Made by a program: the position numbers and the translations under genes. DNA of 38,451 nt, from assembly GCA_964398055.1 (NCBI GenBank), contig CAYNLK010000056.1:1-38451 (forward strand), written 5' to 3'. This DNA is from CAYNLK01 sp964398055 (GTDB lineage Bacteria > Chloroflexota > Anaerolineae > 4572-78 > J111). Under the pieces are notes generated by a model. It saw only the letters and a program-made list of their open reading frames with translations, did no database searches and had not been told where the DNA came from. Shown in pieces: positions 24,101-32,223 of the stretch. Positions within the stretch are counted from its first letter, which is position 1. Every line of letters begins with the position of its first letter.

Positions 24101-25084
24101 ATGAAAATCCGCGTTTTGACCGCCGCCGATGTTCGCCAGGCCCTGCCGATGAACCAGGCCGTTGAAGTGATGCGGAGCGCCTATGGCCAGCTTTCGGCTA
24201 ATCAGGCCGATATGCCGCTGCGCACCCGCCTGGAAACTGACCAGGGTTTGATGTTGTTAATGCCCGCTTTTCTCCGGCAAAGCCGGGAGGTCGCCTTCAA
24301 GATGGTTTCGATCTGGGGCGATAACCCTAACCGGGGCCTGCCGGCCATCATCGCTCTGGCCGTTGTGCTCGATCCGGATACGGGCCAGCCGCTGGCCCTG
24401 ATCAACGGCGAGGCCCTCACGGCCATCCGCACCGGCGCCGGCGGCGGTCTGGCGGCCAGGCTGCTGGCCCGGCCCGATGCCGGCGTGGTGGCGGTCTTTG
24501 GCTCCGGCGTGCAGGCCCGGGCCCAGCTTGAGGCGGCCTGCGTGGTCCGGCCGGTCAGGGAGGTGCGGATTTTTGGCATCAAGCCAGACTCGGTGGCGGC
24601 CTTTGCGGAGGAGGTCCGCCGTTGGCCTGAGTCTCCCCAGGTGGTTGTGGCCAAAACACCCCAGGAGGCGGTGACCGGGGCCGATATTATTATCACCGCG
24701 ACCACTTCCACCACCCCGGTCTTTGACGGGCACGACCTGTCGCCGGGCGCGCACATTACTGCCATCGGGGCTTATTCGCCCCAGATGCAGGAAATCGATG
24801 AGGTCGCGGTCCAGCGGGCTAACAAGATTGTGGTCGACTCGCTGCCGGCCTGCCTGGCTGAAGCCGGCGACCTGCTCATTCCCATCGAGAAACATCTCAT
24901 CAGTCGAGTGGATATCTACGGTGAAATTGGCCAGATCGTCAATGGTGAGAAGCCGGGACGGGAGTCGCCGGAGGAGATTACTTTGTTTGAGTCGGTGGGG
25001 GTGGCTGTGCAGGATGCCGCCGCGGCCAGCCACATCTTGCGGTCGGCCGAGAAGTTGGGGCTGGGCACGGTGGTAGATTTGTAA
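24101..25084 (+). CDS. Ornithine cyclodeaminase/mu-crystallin family enzyme
   Basis: A 327-residue NAD(P)-binding protein of the ornithine cyclodeaminase/mu-crystallin family. Visible marks are PLRTRLE near residue 48, ALINGEALTAIRTGAGGGLAARLLA and the dinucleotide loop VFGSGVQARAQLEA, then DIIITATTSTTPVF and GAHITAIGAYSPQMQEID. The family includes ornithine cyclodeaminase, ketimine reductases and alanine dehydrogenase-like enzymes, so the substrate is open. The ATG at 24101 has TTAGGAG; the longer ORF is spurious. A DAO-family oxidase follows 36 bases later. The pair could interconvert cyclic imino acids (oxidase forms the imine, reductase makes L-proline); that is a hypothesis. Confidence 0.9.
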   Translation: MKIRVLTAADVRQALPMNQAVEVMRSAYGQLSANQADMPLRTRLETDQGLMLLMPAFLRQSREVAFKMVSIWGDNPNRGLPAIIALAVVLDPDTGQPLALINGEALTAIRTGAGGGLAARLLARPDAGVVAVFGSGVQARAQLEAACVVRPVREVRIFGIKPDSVAAFAEEVRRWPESPQVVVAKTPQEAVTGADIIITATTSTTPVFDGHDLSPGAHITAIGAYSPQMQEIDEVAVQRANKIVVDSLPACLAEAGDLLIPIEKHLISRVDIYGEIGQIVNGEKPGRESPEEITLFESVGVAVQDAAAASHILRSAEKLGLGTVVDL

Positions 25085-25120
25085 CTATCCTCTCTAAATT
25101 TCACTCAGACACGAGGCAAT

Positions 25121-26299
25121 ATGTTACCCAAAACAGCAGACGTTGTGATAATTGGCGGTGGGGTGATGGGCGCCAGCACCGCCTACCATTTGGCCGAGCG
25201 GGGCGGGGTCAGCATTGTCCTACTGGAAAAAGAAGAGCAGTTTGGCCAGGGTTCCACCGGCCTGTGCGCCGGCGGTATCCGCCACCAATTCTCCACCGAG
25301 GTCAATATTCGCCTGTCGCTGGAAAGCATCCCGATGATGGAGCGCTTCCCCGAGGAGATTGGGCAGGAGATTGATCTGAAACTGGTTGGCTACCTGTTCG
25401 TTCTGGATAATGAGCCGGATATGGCCCAGTTCCGGCAGAATGTGGCCCTCCAAAATAGCTTGGGCGTGGCTTCCCGGGTATTGTCGGTTGACGAGATCCG
25501 GCAGCGCGTGCCTCTGCTCAACCTGGACGGCGTTGTCGGCGGCACCTTTTATGAGCGCGACGGCCTGGCCGACCCCAACAGTATCGTGCAGGGCTATATC
25601 AACAAAGCCCGCCAATTGGGCCGGCAGCCGGGCGCAGACCCGCTCTACCTGCTGAATAATGTCGCGGTTACCGGCGTGCGGCTGGCCAACGGCAAAGTGC
25701 AGGGGGTGATAACCACGCAAGGCGAGATTGCCACCGAAACGATCGTCATCACGGCCGGGGCCTGGTCGGGTCAGATTGGGCAGATGCTTGGCGTCGATAT
25801 CCCGATCAAGCCGGTCCGCCGCCAGATTGCCGTCACCACCCCCATCCCGGAACTGCCGCCCGACTTTCCCTTTGTGCTCTTCTTCGGCCAGTCGCTCTAC
25901 TTTCATTTGGAGAGCGGCCAGAGCATCCTGACCGGCATGTCCAACCCTAATGAGCCGCCCAGCTTCAGCCTGGCTGTGGACCCCAAATGGACCGAAACCC
26001 ACCTGCTGGCGGCGATGGAACGCTTCCCCTTGTTGGAAAAAGCCGGGTTGCTGAGCGAATGGGCCGGTCCGTATGAGGTCACCCCCGACGAGCAGGCCAT
26101 TTTGGGCAGGCTGCCCGGCGTCGAGGGGGTGGTGATTGCCGCCGGCTTCAGCGGTCACGGTTTTATGCACGGGCCGATTGTAGGCAAGTTGATGGCTGAG
26201 GAGATTCTGGATGGCCGGGCCTACACGGTCAACATCGACGATCTGCGCTACGAGCGTTTCGCCCTGGGTAAAGCGGTGGCCGAGTATAATGTCGTCTGA
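25121..26299 (+). CDS. DAO-family FAD oxidoreductase (sarcosine oxidase beta-like)
   Basis: A 392-residue FAD-dependent amine/amino acid oxidoreductase of the DAO superfamily. It has the N-terminal GGGVMGASTAYHLAERGG dinucleotide site, GSTGLCAGGIRHQF (the flavin-near stretch typical of sarcosine oxidase beta or glycine/D-amino acid oxidases) and the C-terminal GFSGHGFMHGPIVGKL motif. It is complete and single-subunit in length. It lies downstream of the cyclodeaminase-family enzyme, probably in one operon. Candidate substrates are N-methyl amino acids, D-proline or hydroxyproline; none can be chosen from sequence. Confidence 0.88.
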   Translation: MLPKTADVVIIGGGVMGASTAYHLAERGGVSIVLLEKEEQFGQGSTGLCAGGIRHQFSTEVNIRLSLESIPMMERFPEEIGQEIDLKLVGYLFVLDNEPDMAQFRQNVALQNSLGVASRVLSVDEIRQRVPLLNLDGVVGGTFYERDGLADPNSIVQGYINKARQLGRQPGADPLYLLNNVAVTGVRLANGKVQGVITTQGEIATETIVITAGAWSGQIGQMLGVDIPIKPVRRQIAVTTPIPELPPDFPFVLFFGQSLYFHLESGQSILTGMSNPNEPPSFSLAVDPKWTETHLLAAMERFPLLEKAGLLSEWAGPYEVTPDEQAILGRLPGVEGVVIAAGFSGHGFMHGPIVGKLMAEEILDGRAYTVNIDDLRYERFALGKAVAEYNVV

Positions 26300-26356
26300 T
26301 CGTGATGGGTGAAACGTGAAAACTGGTCGACCAACCGTTTCTGCAATTCCCGATAA

Positions 26357-28510
26357 TCAGCCATTGGCAAAATTGGGGGCAAAATCGACCTTATCCTGCC
26401 ATTTGGATATCATCACCACCATCGACCGGCCCCGGACATGATAGGCGATGGTGGGCTCCAGTTCCACTTCCTGGCCAGGGGGATGGATATCGTGGGGTGA
26501 GGGCAAAGCTGTGTCCAGCGCCAGATGCCAGCGGCCGGCGTGTGGCGCCGGGGGCAGGTAGAAGAGGCGGCCCAACTCGTCGGCATTGAACATCATCAGC
26601 ACGTCCACGTCATCCACCTCAGCCCCGGTTTCCTCTTTGGCCCCATCCAGGGTACACATCAACCATTTATCGGTCGGGTCCCAGTCGGCGTCGGCCCCGC
26701 TGGGGCCATACCAGTGGACATCCTTGAACTGGTCGTGGTCAAAGTCGCGGCCGGCAAAAAAGGTGGTGCGCCGGAAGACCGGGTGGAGCTGGCGCCAGGC
26801 AATCACCAGCCTGGCAAAGCGATAAATATCGGCATGTTTGTTGAGCAACCCCCAGTCGTACCAGGAAATCTCGTTGTGCTGGCAGTAGGCGTTGTTATTG
26901 CCCTGCTGGCTGCGCCGGAATTCGTCGCCGCCGTTGAGCATCGGGGTGCCCTGCGACAGCATCAGCGTGGCCAGGAAATTCTTCACCTGGCGGCTGCGGA
27001 CAGCCTCGATTTTGGGATCGTCGGTGGGCCCTTCCACGCCGTAATTGTAGCTGAGGTTGTGGCTGTGGCCATCCTGATTGTTTTCACCGTTGGCCTCGTT
27101 GTGCTTGCGGTTGTAACTGACCAGGTCATTCAGGGTGAAGCCATCGTGGGCGGCCACAAAGTTGATACTGTGGTTGGGCCGGCGGCCGCTGGGATAGTAC
27201 AGGTCGGCGCTGCCGGCCAGCCGGGTGGCCAGCGCCCCGGTCAAACCGGGGTCGCCTCGCCAAAACTGGCGGATGTCGTCTCGATAACGGTCGTTCCACT
27301 CGGCCCAGCGCCCGCCGGGATAGCGGCCTACCTGGTAACCGGCCACGTCCCACGGCTCGGCGATGATCTTGGCCTGGCGTAGCAGCGGGTCTTCGGCAAT
27401 ACGGATGGGCAGGGGCGCGCTGCCGGAGATGTTGCCCCACGGGTTCCGGCTGAGAATCGTAGCCAGGTCAAAGCGAAAGCCATCAACGTGCAGCTCCTGC
27501 ACCCAGTAGCGCAAGCAGTCGATGATAAAGTCCTGCACCACCGGGTGATTACAGTTGAGGGTATTGCCCACGCCGGAGAAGTTTTTGTAGTAGCGGGGGT
27601 TGTCCTCCAGCATGTAGTAGATGCTGTTATCGATCCCTCTGAAGCAGAGCGTTGGCCCCAGGTGGTTGCCCTCGACGGTGTGGTTGAAGACCACATCCAG
27701 GATGACCTCCAACCCGGCCTGGTGCAGCGCCCGCACCATTTCTTTGAAGGCGACAACCTGCTGGCCTCGATCGGCGCCCCGGTGGCTGTAATGGCCTTTA
27801 GGAGCGAAAAAGCCCAGGGTGTTATAGCCCCAGTAATTGCGCAGCCGCTCTCCGGTTTTGGGATTGAAGCGGGTGAATTCCCACTCATTGAAGATATGAA
27901 CCGGCAGTAGCTCGATCGCGGTAACGCCGAGTTCCAGAAAATAGGGGATTTTCTCGACCACGCCCATATAGGTGCCGGGATAGTCGACGCCCGAACTGGG
28001 ATGGTAGGTCAGGCTGCGCACGTGAGTCTCGTAGATGATGGTCTCGTTGAGTGGGCGGTTGAGCGGCCGGTCGCCCTGCCAATCGAAGCCGTCGTTCCCA
28101 TAGACTACGCATTTGGGCATACCGGCCAGGTTGGTGGTGGTTGAAAAGGACAAATCGCCGTTGGGCGAACCGGGGATGTAACCAAAAGCCTGGTTGAAAT
28201 CCCATTTGAACGGCCCCGACAAGGCCCGGGCGTAGGGATCGAGCAGCGGTTTGTAGCGATTGAAGCGGTGGCCTTGTTCCGGCTGGTAAGGGCCGTCCAT
28301 CCGGTAAAGGTAGAGTTGGCCGTGTCCCACGCCGCTCAGATGGACGTGCCAGATGTCACCCGTCCTGTGGTCGGCCGGGTGCAGCTCAAATTCGTGGCTC
28401 GGTCGGCCGTCGCTGGCGTGATCGAACAGCAGCAGCCAGACACGCCTGGCGTGGCGGCTAAAAATGGCAAAGTTGACGCCGTTGTTGTCGATGTCGACGC
28501 TGGCGCCCAA
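26357..28510 (-). CDS. glgX: Glycogen debranching enzyme GlgX (GH13 isoamylase type)
   Basis: About 717 residues (731 if started upstream) with CBM48 and GH13 domains. The catalytic set is intact: DVVFNHT region, nucleophile D348 in GFRFDLA, acid/base E385 in IIAEPWDV, and D456 in AAHDGF. It hydrolyses alpha-1,6 branches in glycogen. The start is odd. The only common in-frame start is the TTG at 28510, which would drop the conserved LSPGRPLPLGAS stretch. In-frame codons upstream continue to a TGA just beyond 28552, and the codon placed well behind the GAGG box is ATC at 28552. So the gene may start at a rare ATC/CTG codon or carry a sequence error. A TATAAT -10 box lies at 28582-28587. Confidence 0.92.
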   Translation of the reverse strand: MGASVDIDNNGVNFAIFSRHARRVWLLLFDHASDGRPSHEFELHPADHRTGDIWHVHLSGVGHGQLYLYRMDGPYQPEQGHRFNRYKPLLDPYARALSGPFKWDFNQAFGYIPGSPNGDLSFSTTTNLAGMPKCVVYGNDGFDWQGDRPLNRPLNETIIYETHVRSLTYHPSSGVDYPGTYMGVVEKIPYFLELGVTAIELLPVHIFNEWEFTRFNPKTGERLRNYWGYNTLGFFAPKGHYSHRGADRGQQVVAFKEMVRALHQAGLEVILDVVFNHTVEGNHLGPTLCFRGIDNSIYYMLEDNPRYYKNFSGVGNTLNCNHPVVQDFIIDCLRYWVQELHVDGFRFDLATILSRNPWGNISGSAPLPIRIAEDPLLRQAKIIAEPWDVAGYQVGRYPGGRWAEWNDRYRDDIRQFWRGDPGLTGALATRLAGSADLYYPSGRRPNHSINFVAAHDGFTLNDLVSYNRKHNEANGENNQDGHSHNLSYNYGVEGPTDDPKIEAVRSRQVKNFLATLMLSQGTPMLNGGDEFRRSQQGNNNAYCQHNEISWYDWGLLNKHADIYRFARLVIAWRQLHPVFRRTTFFAGRDFDHDQFKDVHWYGPSGADADWDPTDKWLMCTLDGAKEETGAEVDDVDVLMMFNADELGRLFYLPPAPHAGRWHLALDTALPSPHDIHPPGQEVELEPTIAYHVRGRSMVVMISKWQDKVDFAPNFANG

Positions 28511-28560
28511 CGGCAGGGGCCGGCCCGGTGAAAGTTGAATCAGGTTCTTGATGGTTGATC

Positions 28561-28587
28561 CTCATCTCTCTGATGAGAGAGATTATA
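28561..28587 (-). promoter_or_regulatory. -10 box and leader hairpin before glgX
   Basis: On the minus strand TATAAT (28582-28587) is followed by CTCTCTCATCAGAGAG, a 6-bp hairpin, and then GAGG ahead of the putative start. No good -35 box is seen. Confidence 0.4.
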
Positions 28588-28635
28588 GCCAAAAGTCTGA
28601 ATTGAGGCTACTTGGCTTTACCGGCAGGTTCGCTT

Positions 28636-29451
28636 CTAGCGGGCTGGATCGGCCATCGCCAGCGGCAACTGCTCCCTGCTGATCACCCGTTCCGGGGCGG
28701 TGTAGACCCGGAAACTGTTGCCCCGGGCGTAACCGATGATGGTGATGTTCCAGGCCTGGCCCAGATCAACCGACAGGCTGGTGGGCGAGGTGCGGGAGAT
28801 GATAATCGGGACGCGCATCTTGGCCGCCTTGTTCAGCATTTCTGAGCTGATTCGCCCTGAAGCCAGCAAAATTCGGCCGGCTGTGGTCACCCCTTGCTTG
28901 AGGGCCTGACCCCACAGCCGGTCGATGGTGTTGTGGCGGCCGACATCCTGGGCTACCAGCAGCAGCTCTTGCCCGTCGCTCAAGGCCGAGGTATGCACAC
29001 CCCGGACCTCGTTGTAAAGCTCGGCCGCCAGATGCAGCTTTTTCATCAGACTGACAACCTGTTCCGGCCTGATGGCGGCCCTGGTGTTCATGGCAGGGTG
29101 GCGTTGGCTGAGGTCGTCAAAGGTCACCCCACCGCCGCAGCCGGAGGTGATGATCGGGCGTGTCGGCAGGCTGAGGCCGCTGTCCTTTAGCCAGATATCC
29201 ACACAATGGCTGGCCGAGATAGTCAACAACTCGATGTCAGCCAGACTCTCGATGATGCCTTCGGAACGAAGGAAGCCAAGCGCCAGTTCATCTAATTGGT
29301 GGGGCGTGCACATAAATTTGGCTAACTCCTGGCCGTTCACAAAGATGCAGGCCAGGATTTCTTCAATGACCGCGCCGTCAACAAATTCATTCACGTGACC
29401 GCTTTGCAGCACATATGTTATCGGTCGAATACCTGTTTTCTTGTTCGTCAT
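28636..29451 (-). CDS. fdhD: Formate dehydrogenase accessory sulfurtransferase FdhD
   Basis: A 271-residue FdhD, which transfers sulfur from a cysteine desulfurase to the molybdenum/tungsten bis-MGD cofactor of formate dehydrogenases. Recognised motifs are CTPHQLDELALGFLRSEGII, the active loop TSGCGGG (about 104-110), DVGRHNTIDRLWG and ASGRISSEM. The loop has a single Cys where enterobacterial FdhD has a two-Cys motif; this variant is common outside enterobacteria as far as I recall. No formate dehydrogenase is in the window. The ATG at 29451 has a CGGAGCG box. It is upstream of glgX on the same strand. Confidence 0.92.
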   Translation of the reverse strand: MTNKKTGIRPITYVLQSGHVNEFVDGAVIEEILACIFVNGQELAKFMCTPHQLDELALGFLRSEGIIESLADIELLTISASHCVDIWLKDSGLSLPTRPIITSGCGGGVTFDDLSQRHPAMNTRAAIRPEQVVSLMKKLHLAAELYNEVRGVHTSALSDGQELLLVAQDVGRHNTIDRLWGQALKQGVTTAGRILLASGRISSEMLNKAAKMRVPIIISRTSPTSLSVDLGQAWNITIIGYARGNSFRVYTAPERVISREQLPLAMADPAR

Positions 29452-29530
29452 ATCCGCTCCGGGTATAATCTCTACGCTTTCAAGCTTAAAGAATTTGTAG
29501 CTGCTCAGGCTATCCCGAATTCTGTACCCT

Positions 29531-29617
29531 CTGACCGCCGACCAATGACCGCAGACCGCCGAAAAGATTACTGGCAGGCAATACAGCCGCGGTCCGCTGT
29601 CAGCGGTCGGCGGTCAG
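29531..29617. repeat. Inverted heptamer repeat (TGACCGC/GCGGTCA)
   Basis: Arms CTGACCGCCGACC (29531-29543) and GGTCGGCGGTCAG (29605-29617) are perfectly complementary over 13 bp. Each arm is built of 7-bp units (TGACCGC, CGACCAA, TGACCGC, AGACCGC; mirrored GCGGTCC, GCTGTCA, GCGGTCG, GCGGTCA). It lies 13 bases before the ATP-grasp gene start and would form a large hairpin in its leader. Confidence 0.75.
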
Positions 29618-29629
29618 GTCCAAAGGTTT

Positions 29630-30910
29630 ATGACAGACGTTCGTCAATCCAATCCATCGAACTCAATTGCCGCCCCCTTACGGGTCATCTTGCTGCTTAA
29701 GAGCACCACCTACCGGGCCGGCCCCTTCCTCAAAGCAGCCGAGCGGCTTGGCCTTGAGATCATCAAAGGGCTGGACATCGACCCCCAGTTGGCCGAGCAG
29801 TGGCGGGTCAGCCTGCCCCTTCAGTTCGACCAGCCGGAGCAGGCCGCGGCGACAATTGTCGACTTTGCCCGAAAAACCCCGGTCCGGGCCATCCTGGCGG
29901 TTGACGACAGCGCCACGGTGATTGCCGCGCTGGCCAGCGAGCAGTTGGGTTTGCCCCATAATTCCGGCGAGGCGGCTCTGGCGGCTCGCAACAAACACCG
30001 CATGCGCCAACTGCTGGCCGCGGCCGGGGTGCCTTCGCCCCCTTTCCGCCTGTATGATCTGGCCGACGACCCGGTTCAAGTCAGTGGTGAGGTGAATTAC
30101 CCCTGCGTGGTCAAACCCCTGCTGTTATCCGGTAGCCGCGGGGTCATCCGGGCCAACGATCCGGCCGAATTCAAGGCGGCCTTTGAGCGCGTGGGGCGGA
30201 TGCTGCGCCAGTTCGCTCCAGCGCCGGGTTCAACCAACATCCTGGTCGAAGATTTCATTCCCGGCTTTGAAGTCGCGCTGGAAGGGCTGCTCGACCACGG
30301 CCGGCTGCAGGTGCTGGCTCTGTTCGACAAGCCCGACCCGCTCGACGGCCCCTTCTTTGAGGAGACCATTTATGTGACCCCCTCCCGCTTGCCCGAATCA
30401 ACCCAGGCGGCGATTGCTGCCTGCACTGCTCAAGCTACCGCGGCTCTGGGTTTGCGTCACGGTCCCATCCACGCCGAACTGCGGGTCAATGGAACCGGCC
30501 CGTGGATCATCGAGGTGGCCGGCCGCTCGATTGGCGGTCTGTGCTCCCAGACCCTGCGCTTTGGTCCTGATATTTCATTGGAAGAGTTGATTTTGCAGCA
30601 AGCAGTCGGACTGAAAATCGACTCGGTTCAGAGGCAAGCCCAAGCCCGCGGTGTGATGATGATTCCCATCCCGGCGGCGGGTATTCTGAAAGCGATCAAG
30701 GGTGTTGAGGCGGCTGAGGCTGTGCCGGGCATCGACTCGGTTGAAATCACCGCCCAACTCAATCAGCCGCTCACGCCGCTGCCGGAAGGCGAGAGTTATC
30801 TCGGTTTCATTTTTGCCAGCGGAGAGCAGCCGGTCACCGTGGAAGCAGCTCTCCGGGAGGCTCACCGGCAGCTTCGGTTTGAGTTGGCGCCCTGGCTGCC
30901 GCTTATTTAG
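29630..30910 (+). CDS. ATP-grasp carboxylate-amine ligase family protein
   Basis: A 426-residue ATP-grasp enzyme. The N-terminal pre-ATP-grasp Rossmann region (about 17-110) has ILAVDDSATVIAAL. The ATP-grasp core shows NKHRMRQLLAAAGVPSPPF, PCVVKPLLLSGSRGVIRA, NILVEDFIPGFEVALEGL, HAELRVNGTGPWIIEVAGRSIGG (metal-binding E and N/R). The C-terminal part resembles the LAL_C2 domain of L-amino-acid ligases such as BacD. It probably joins a carboxylate to an amine with ATP; substrates unknown. No biosynthetic cluster surrounds it. The start ATG has AAAGG and lies just after an inverted repeat. Confidence 0.85.
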   Translation: MTDVRQSNPSNSIAAPLRVILLLKSTTYRAGPFLKAAERLGLEIIKGLDIDPQLAEQWRVSLPLQFDQPEQAAATIVDFARKTPVRAILAVDDSATVIAALASEQLGLPHNSGEAALAARNKHRMRQLLAAAGVPSPPFRLYDLADDPVQVSGEVNYPCVVKPLLLSGSRGVIRANDPAEFKAAFERVGRMLRQFAPAPGSTNILVEDFIPGFEVALEGLLDHGRLQVLALFDKPDPLDGPFFEETIYVTPSRLPESTQAAIAACTAQATAALGLRHGPIHAELRVNGTGPWIIEVAGRSIGGLCSQTLRFGPDISLEELILQQAVGLKIDSVQRQAQARGVMMIPIPAAGILKAIKGVEAAEAVPGIDSVEITAQLNQPLTPLPEGESYLGFIFASGEQPVTVEAALREAHRQLRFELAPWLPLI

Positions 30911-30915
30911 GCCAA

Positions 30916-31224
30916 CTATTTCGTGCGGGCCGGTCCGCCGCCTTTAGTGCCCGGCGTACCTTCGGGAGTCCAGCCTTCGGGCATCCGGGCGCCTTCGCCA
31001 AAGAAAAACTCTTCTAACTGCCGCATCAGAAACTGGCGGTGGTTGGGATCGGCCAGAACCAGACCGTAATGGTTGATAATCAATACCTGCTGTTCCAACC
31101 ACATCTCCCATGCCTGGCGTGACACATTCTCAAAGATGCGCTGGCCCAACTCGCCGGTAAACGGCGGTTTTTCCAGCCCCGGTAATTCTCGTCCAAATTT
31201 GACGCAGTTGACCATTTTTGTCAT
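30916..31224 (-). CDS. YggX-like Fe(II)-trafficking/oxidative damage protection protein
   Basis: A 102-residue small protein of the YggX family. It shows MVNCVKFGRELPGLEKPPFTGELGQRIFENVSRQAWEMW, with the family's early Cys, PGELG-like turn, and ISxxAWxxW pattern. HRQFLMRQLEEFFFGEG and the C-terminal EGWTPEG also match. The family protects iron-sulfur proteins and moves iron. The C-terminus adds a short Gly/Pro-rich tail. The start is ATG at 31224 or 31215; the longer ORF has a poor N-terminus. It is divergent from the formyltransferase gene. Confidence 0.85.
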   Translation of the reverse strand: MTKMVNCVKFGRELPGLEKPPFTGELGQRIFENVSRQAWEMWLEQQVLIINHYGLVLADPNHRQFLMRQLEEFFFGEGARMPEGWTPEGTPGTKGGGPARTK

Positions 31225-31302
31225 CAGGTTGCTTGCCTCGCCAATTATTATAATGGATACTATAAAAATTCTGACCCGGGAAGTCAAACCGGGGAGGTCC
31301 AA

Positions 31303-32208
31303 TTGAGGTTACGGTTGATCTTTTTTGGTATGGCCGGCCGTTTTTCGCGGCCTCCCCTGGCGGCCTTGTTGGCAGCCGAGGTGGAGGTAGTGGCAGTGGT
31401 CACTCCCGCCCAATCGCCAGCCACGGCAAACCGGCCGCGCCGGCTGCCCGCGCCGCCGCCGACCCCCTCTGATTTGCCACTGCTCAACCCCTATGTTGCC
31501 CCAAATATCCTCCATTTGGGTTGGAGTCATGGTATACCCGTCTGGGAGGTTGGCAAGTTGACCGAGCCGCCAACACTGGAACTCCTGGCCTCGCTTCAAC
31601 CTGATCTGATCGTGGTGGCCTGTTTTCCTGACCGTTTTCCCAAAACCCTGTTGCAGCTACCTCGGTTCGGCTGCCTGAATCTGCATCCGGCCCTGCTGCC
31701 GACCTATCGGGGGCCGGCGCCGCTGTTTTGGCAGGCTCGCCGGGGGGAGCCACAGGCCGGGGTCACCCTCCATTTCCTCGCCGAGGGCCTTGATACCGGC
31801 GATATCGTCGCTCAGGCGGCCTGGCCCTGGCCTGACGGTCTGGTTGAGGCGGAGTTGGAGCGACTCACGGCTGAAGCCGGGGCCAATTTGGTTGTGGCCG
31901 CGGTCGAGAAGTTGGCCCACGGCCAGGCGCTGCCGCGGCGTCCTCAGCCTGAGGCGGGTACCAGTTATTTTCCGCGGCCGGGGGAGCAGGATTTCATCAT
32001 CCCAACGGACTGGCCGGCTCGCCGGGCCTTCAATTTTTTGCGGGCAGCGGCCAGTTGGCCGCTGGTCATTGCCGTCGGCACAGAGCATTTTCCTATTCGT
32101 ATAGCCATTGATTATCAATCCAAACAGGGACTGGGCCGGCCTTATGTGCTTCGGGGTGACGAGTTATCGGTCCAATTTCAACCGGGGGTATTACGGGTCA
32201 AAATCTAA
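31303..32208 (+). CDS. Formyltransferase family protein (Fmt-like)
   Basis: A 301-residue formyl transferase. The catalytic core is clear: N and H in CLNLHPALLPTYRGPAPLFWQARRGE and the Asp in AEGLDTGDIV (N-x-H...D). A C-terminal OB-like region follows. Methionyl-tRNA formyltransferase is the nearest guess, but the usual early GTPxFA stretch is altered to GMAGRFSRPPL and an Arg/Pro-rich insert follows. It may therefore be a divergent Fmt or a paralog with another substrate. The start is TTG at 31303, placed 5 bases after a GGGGAGG box; no ATG nearby fits. No peptide deformylase is adjacent. Confidence 0.8.
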   Translation: MRLRLIFFGMAGRFSRPPLAALLAAEVEVVAVVTPAQSPATANRPRRLPAPPPTPSDLPLLNPYVAPNILHLGWSHGIPVWEVGKLTEPPTLELLASLQPDLIVVACFPDRFPKTLLQLPRFGCLNLHPALLPTYRGPAPLFWQARRGEPQAGVTLHFLAEGLDTGDIVAQAAWPWPDGLVEAELERLTAEAGANLVVAAVEKLAHGQALPRRPQPEAGTSYFPRPGEQDFIIPTDWPARRAFNFLRAAASWPLVIAVGTEHFPIRIAIDYQSKQGLGRPYVLRGDELSVQFQPGVLRVKI

Positions 32209-32223
32209 CCGGATGATCCCATT

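Noticed and set aside
24257..25033. A 258-residue minus-strand ORF
   Set aside because: It is the antisense shadow of the cyclodeaminase-family gene.
26525..27382. A 285-residue plus-strand ORF rich in Val/Ala
   Set aside because: It mirrors glgX on the other strand and has no recognisable domain.
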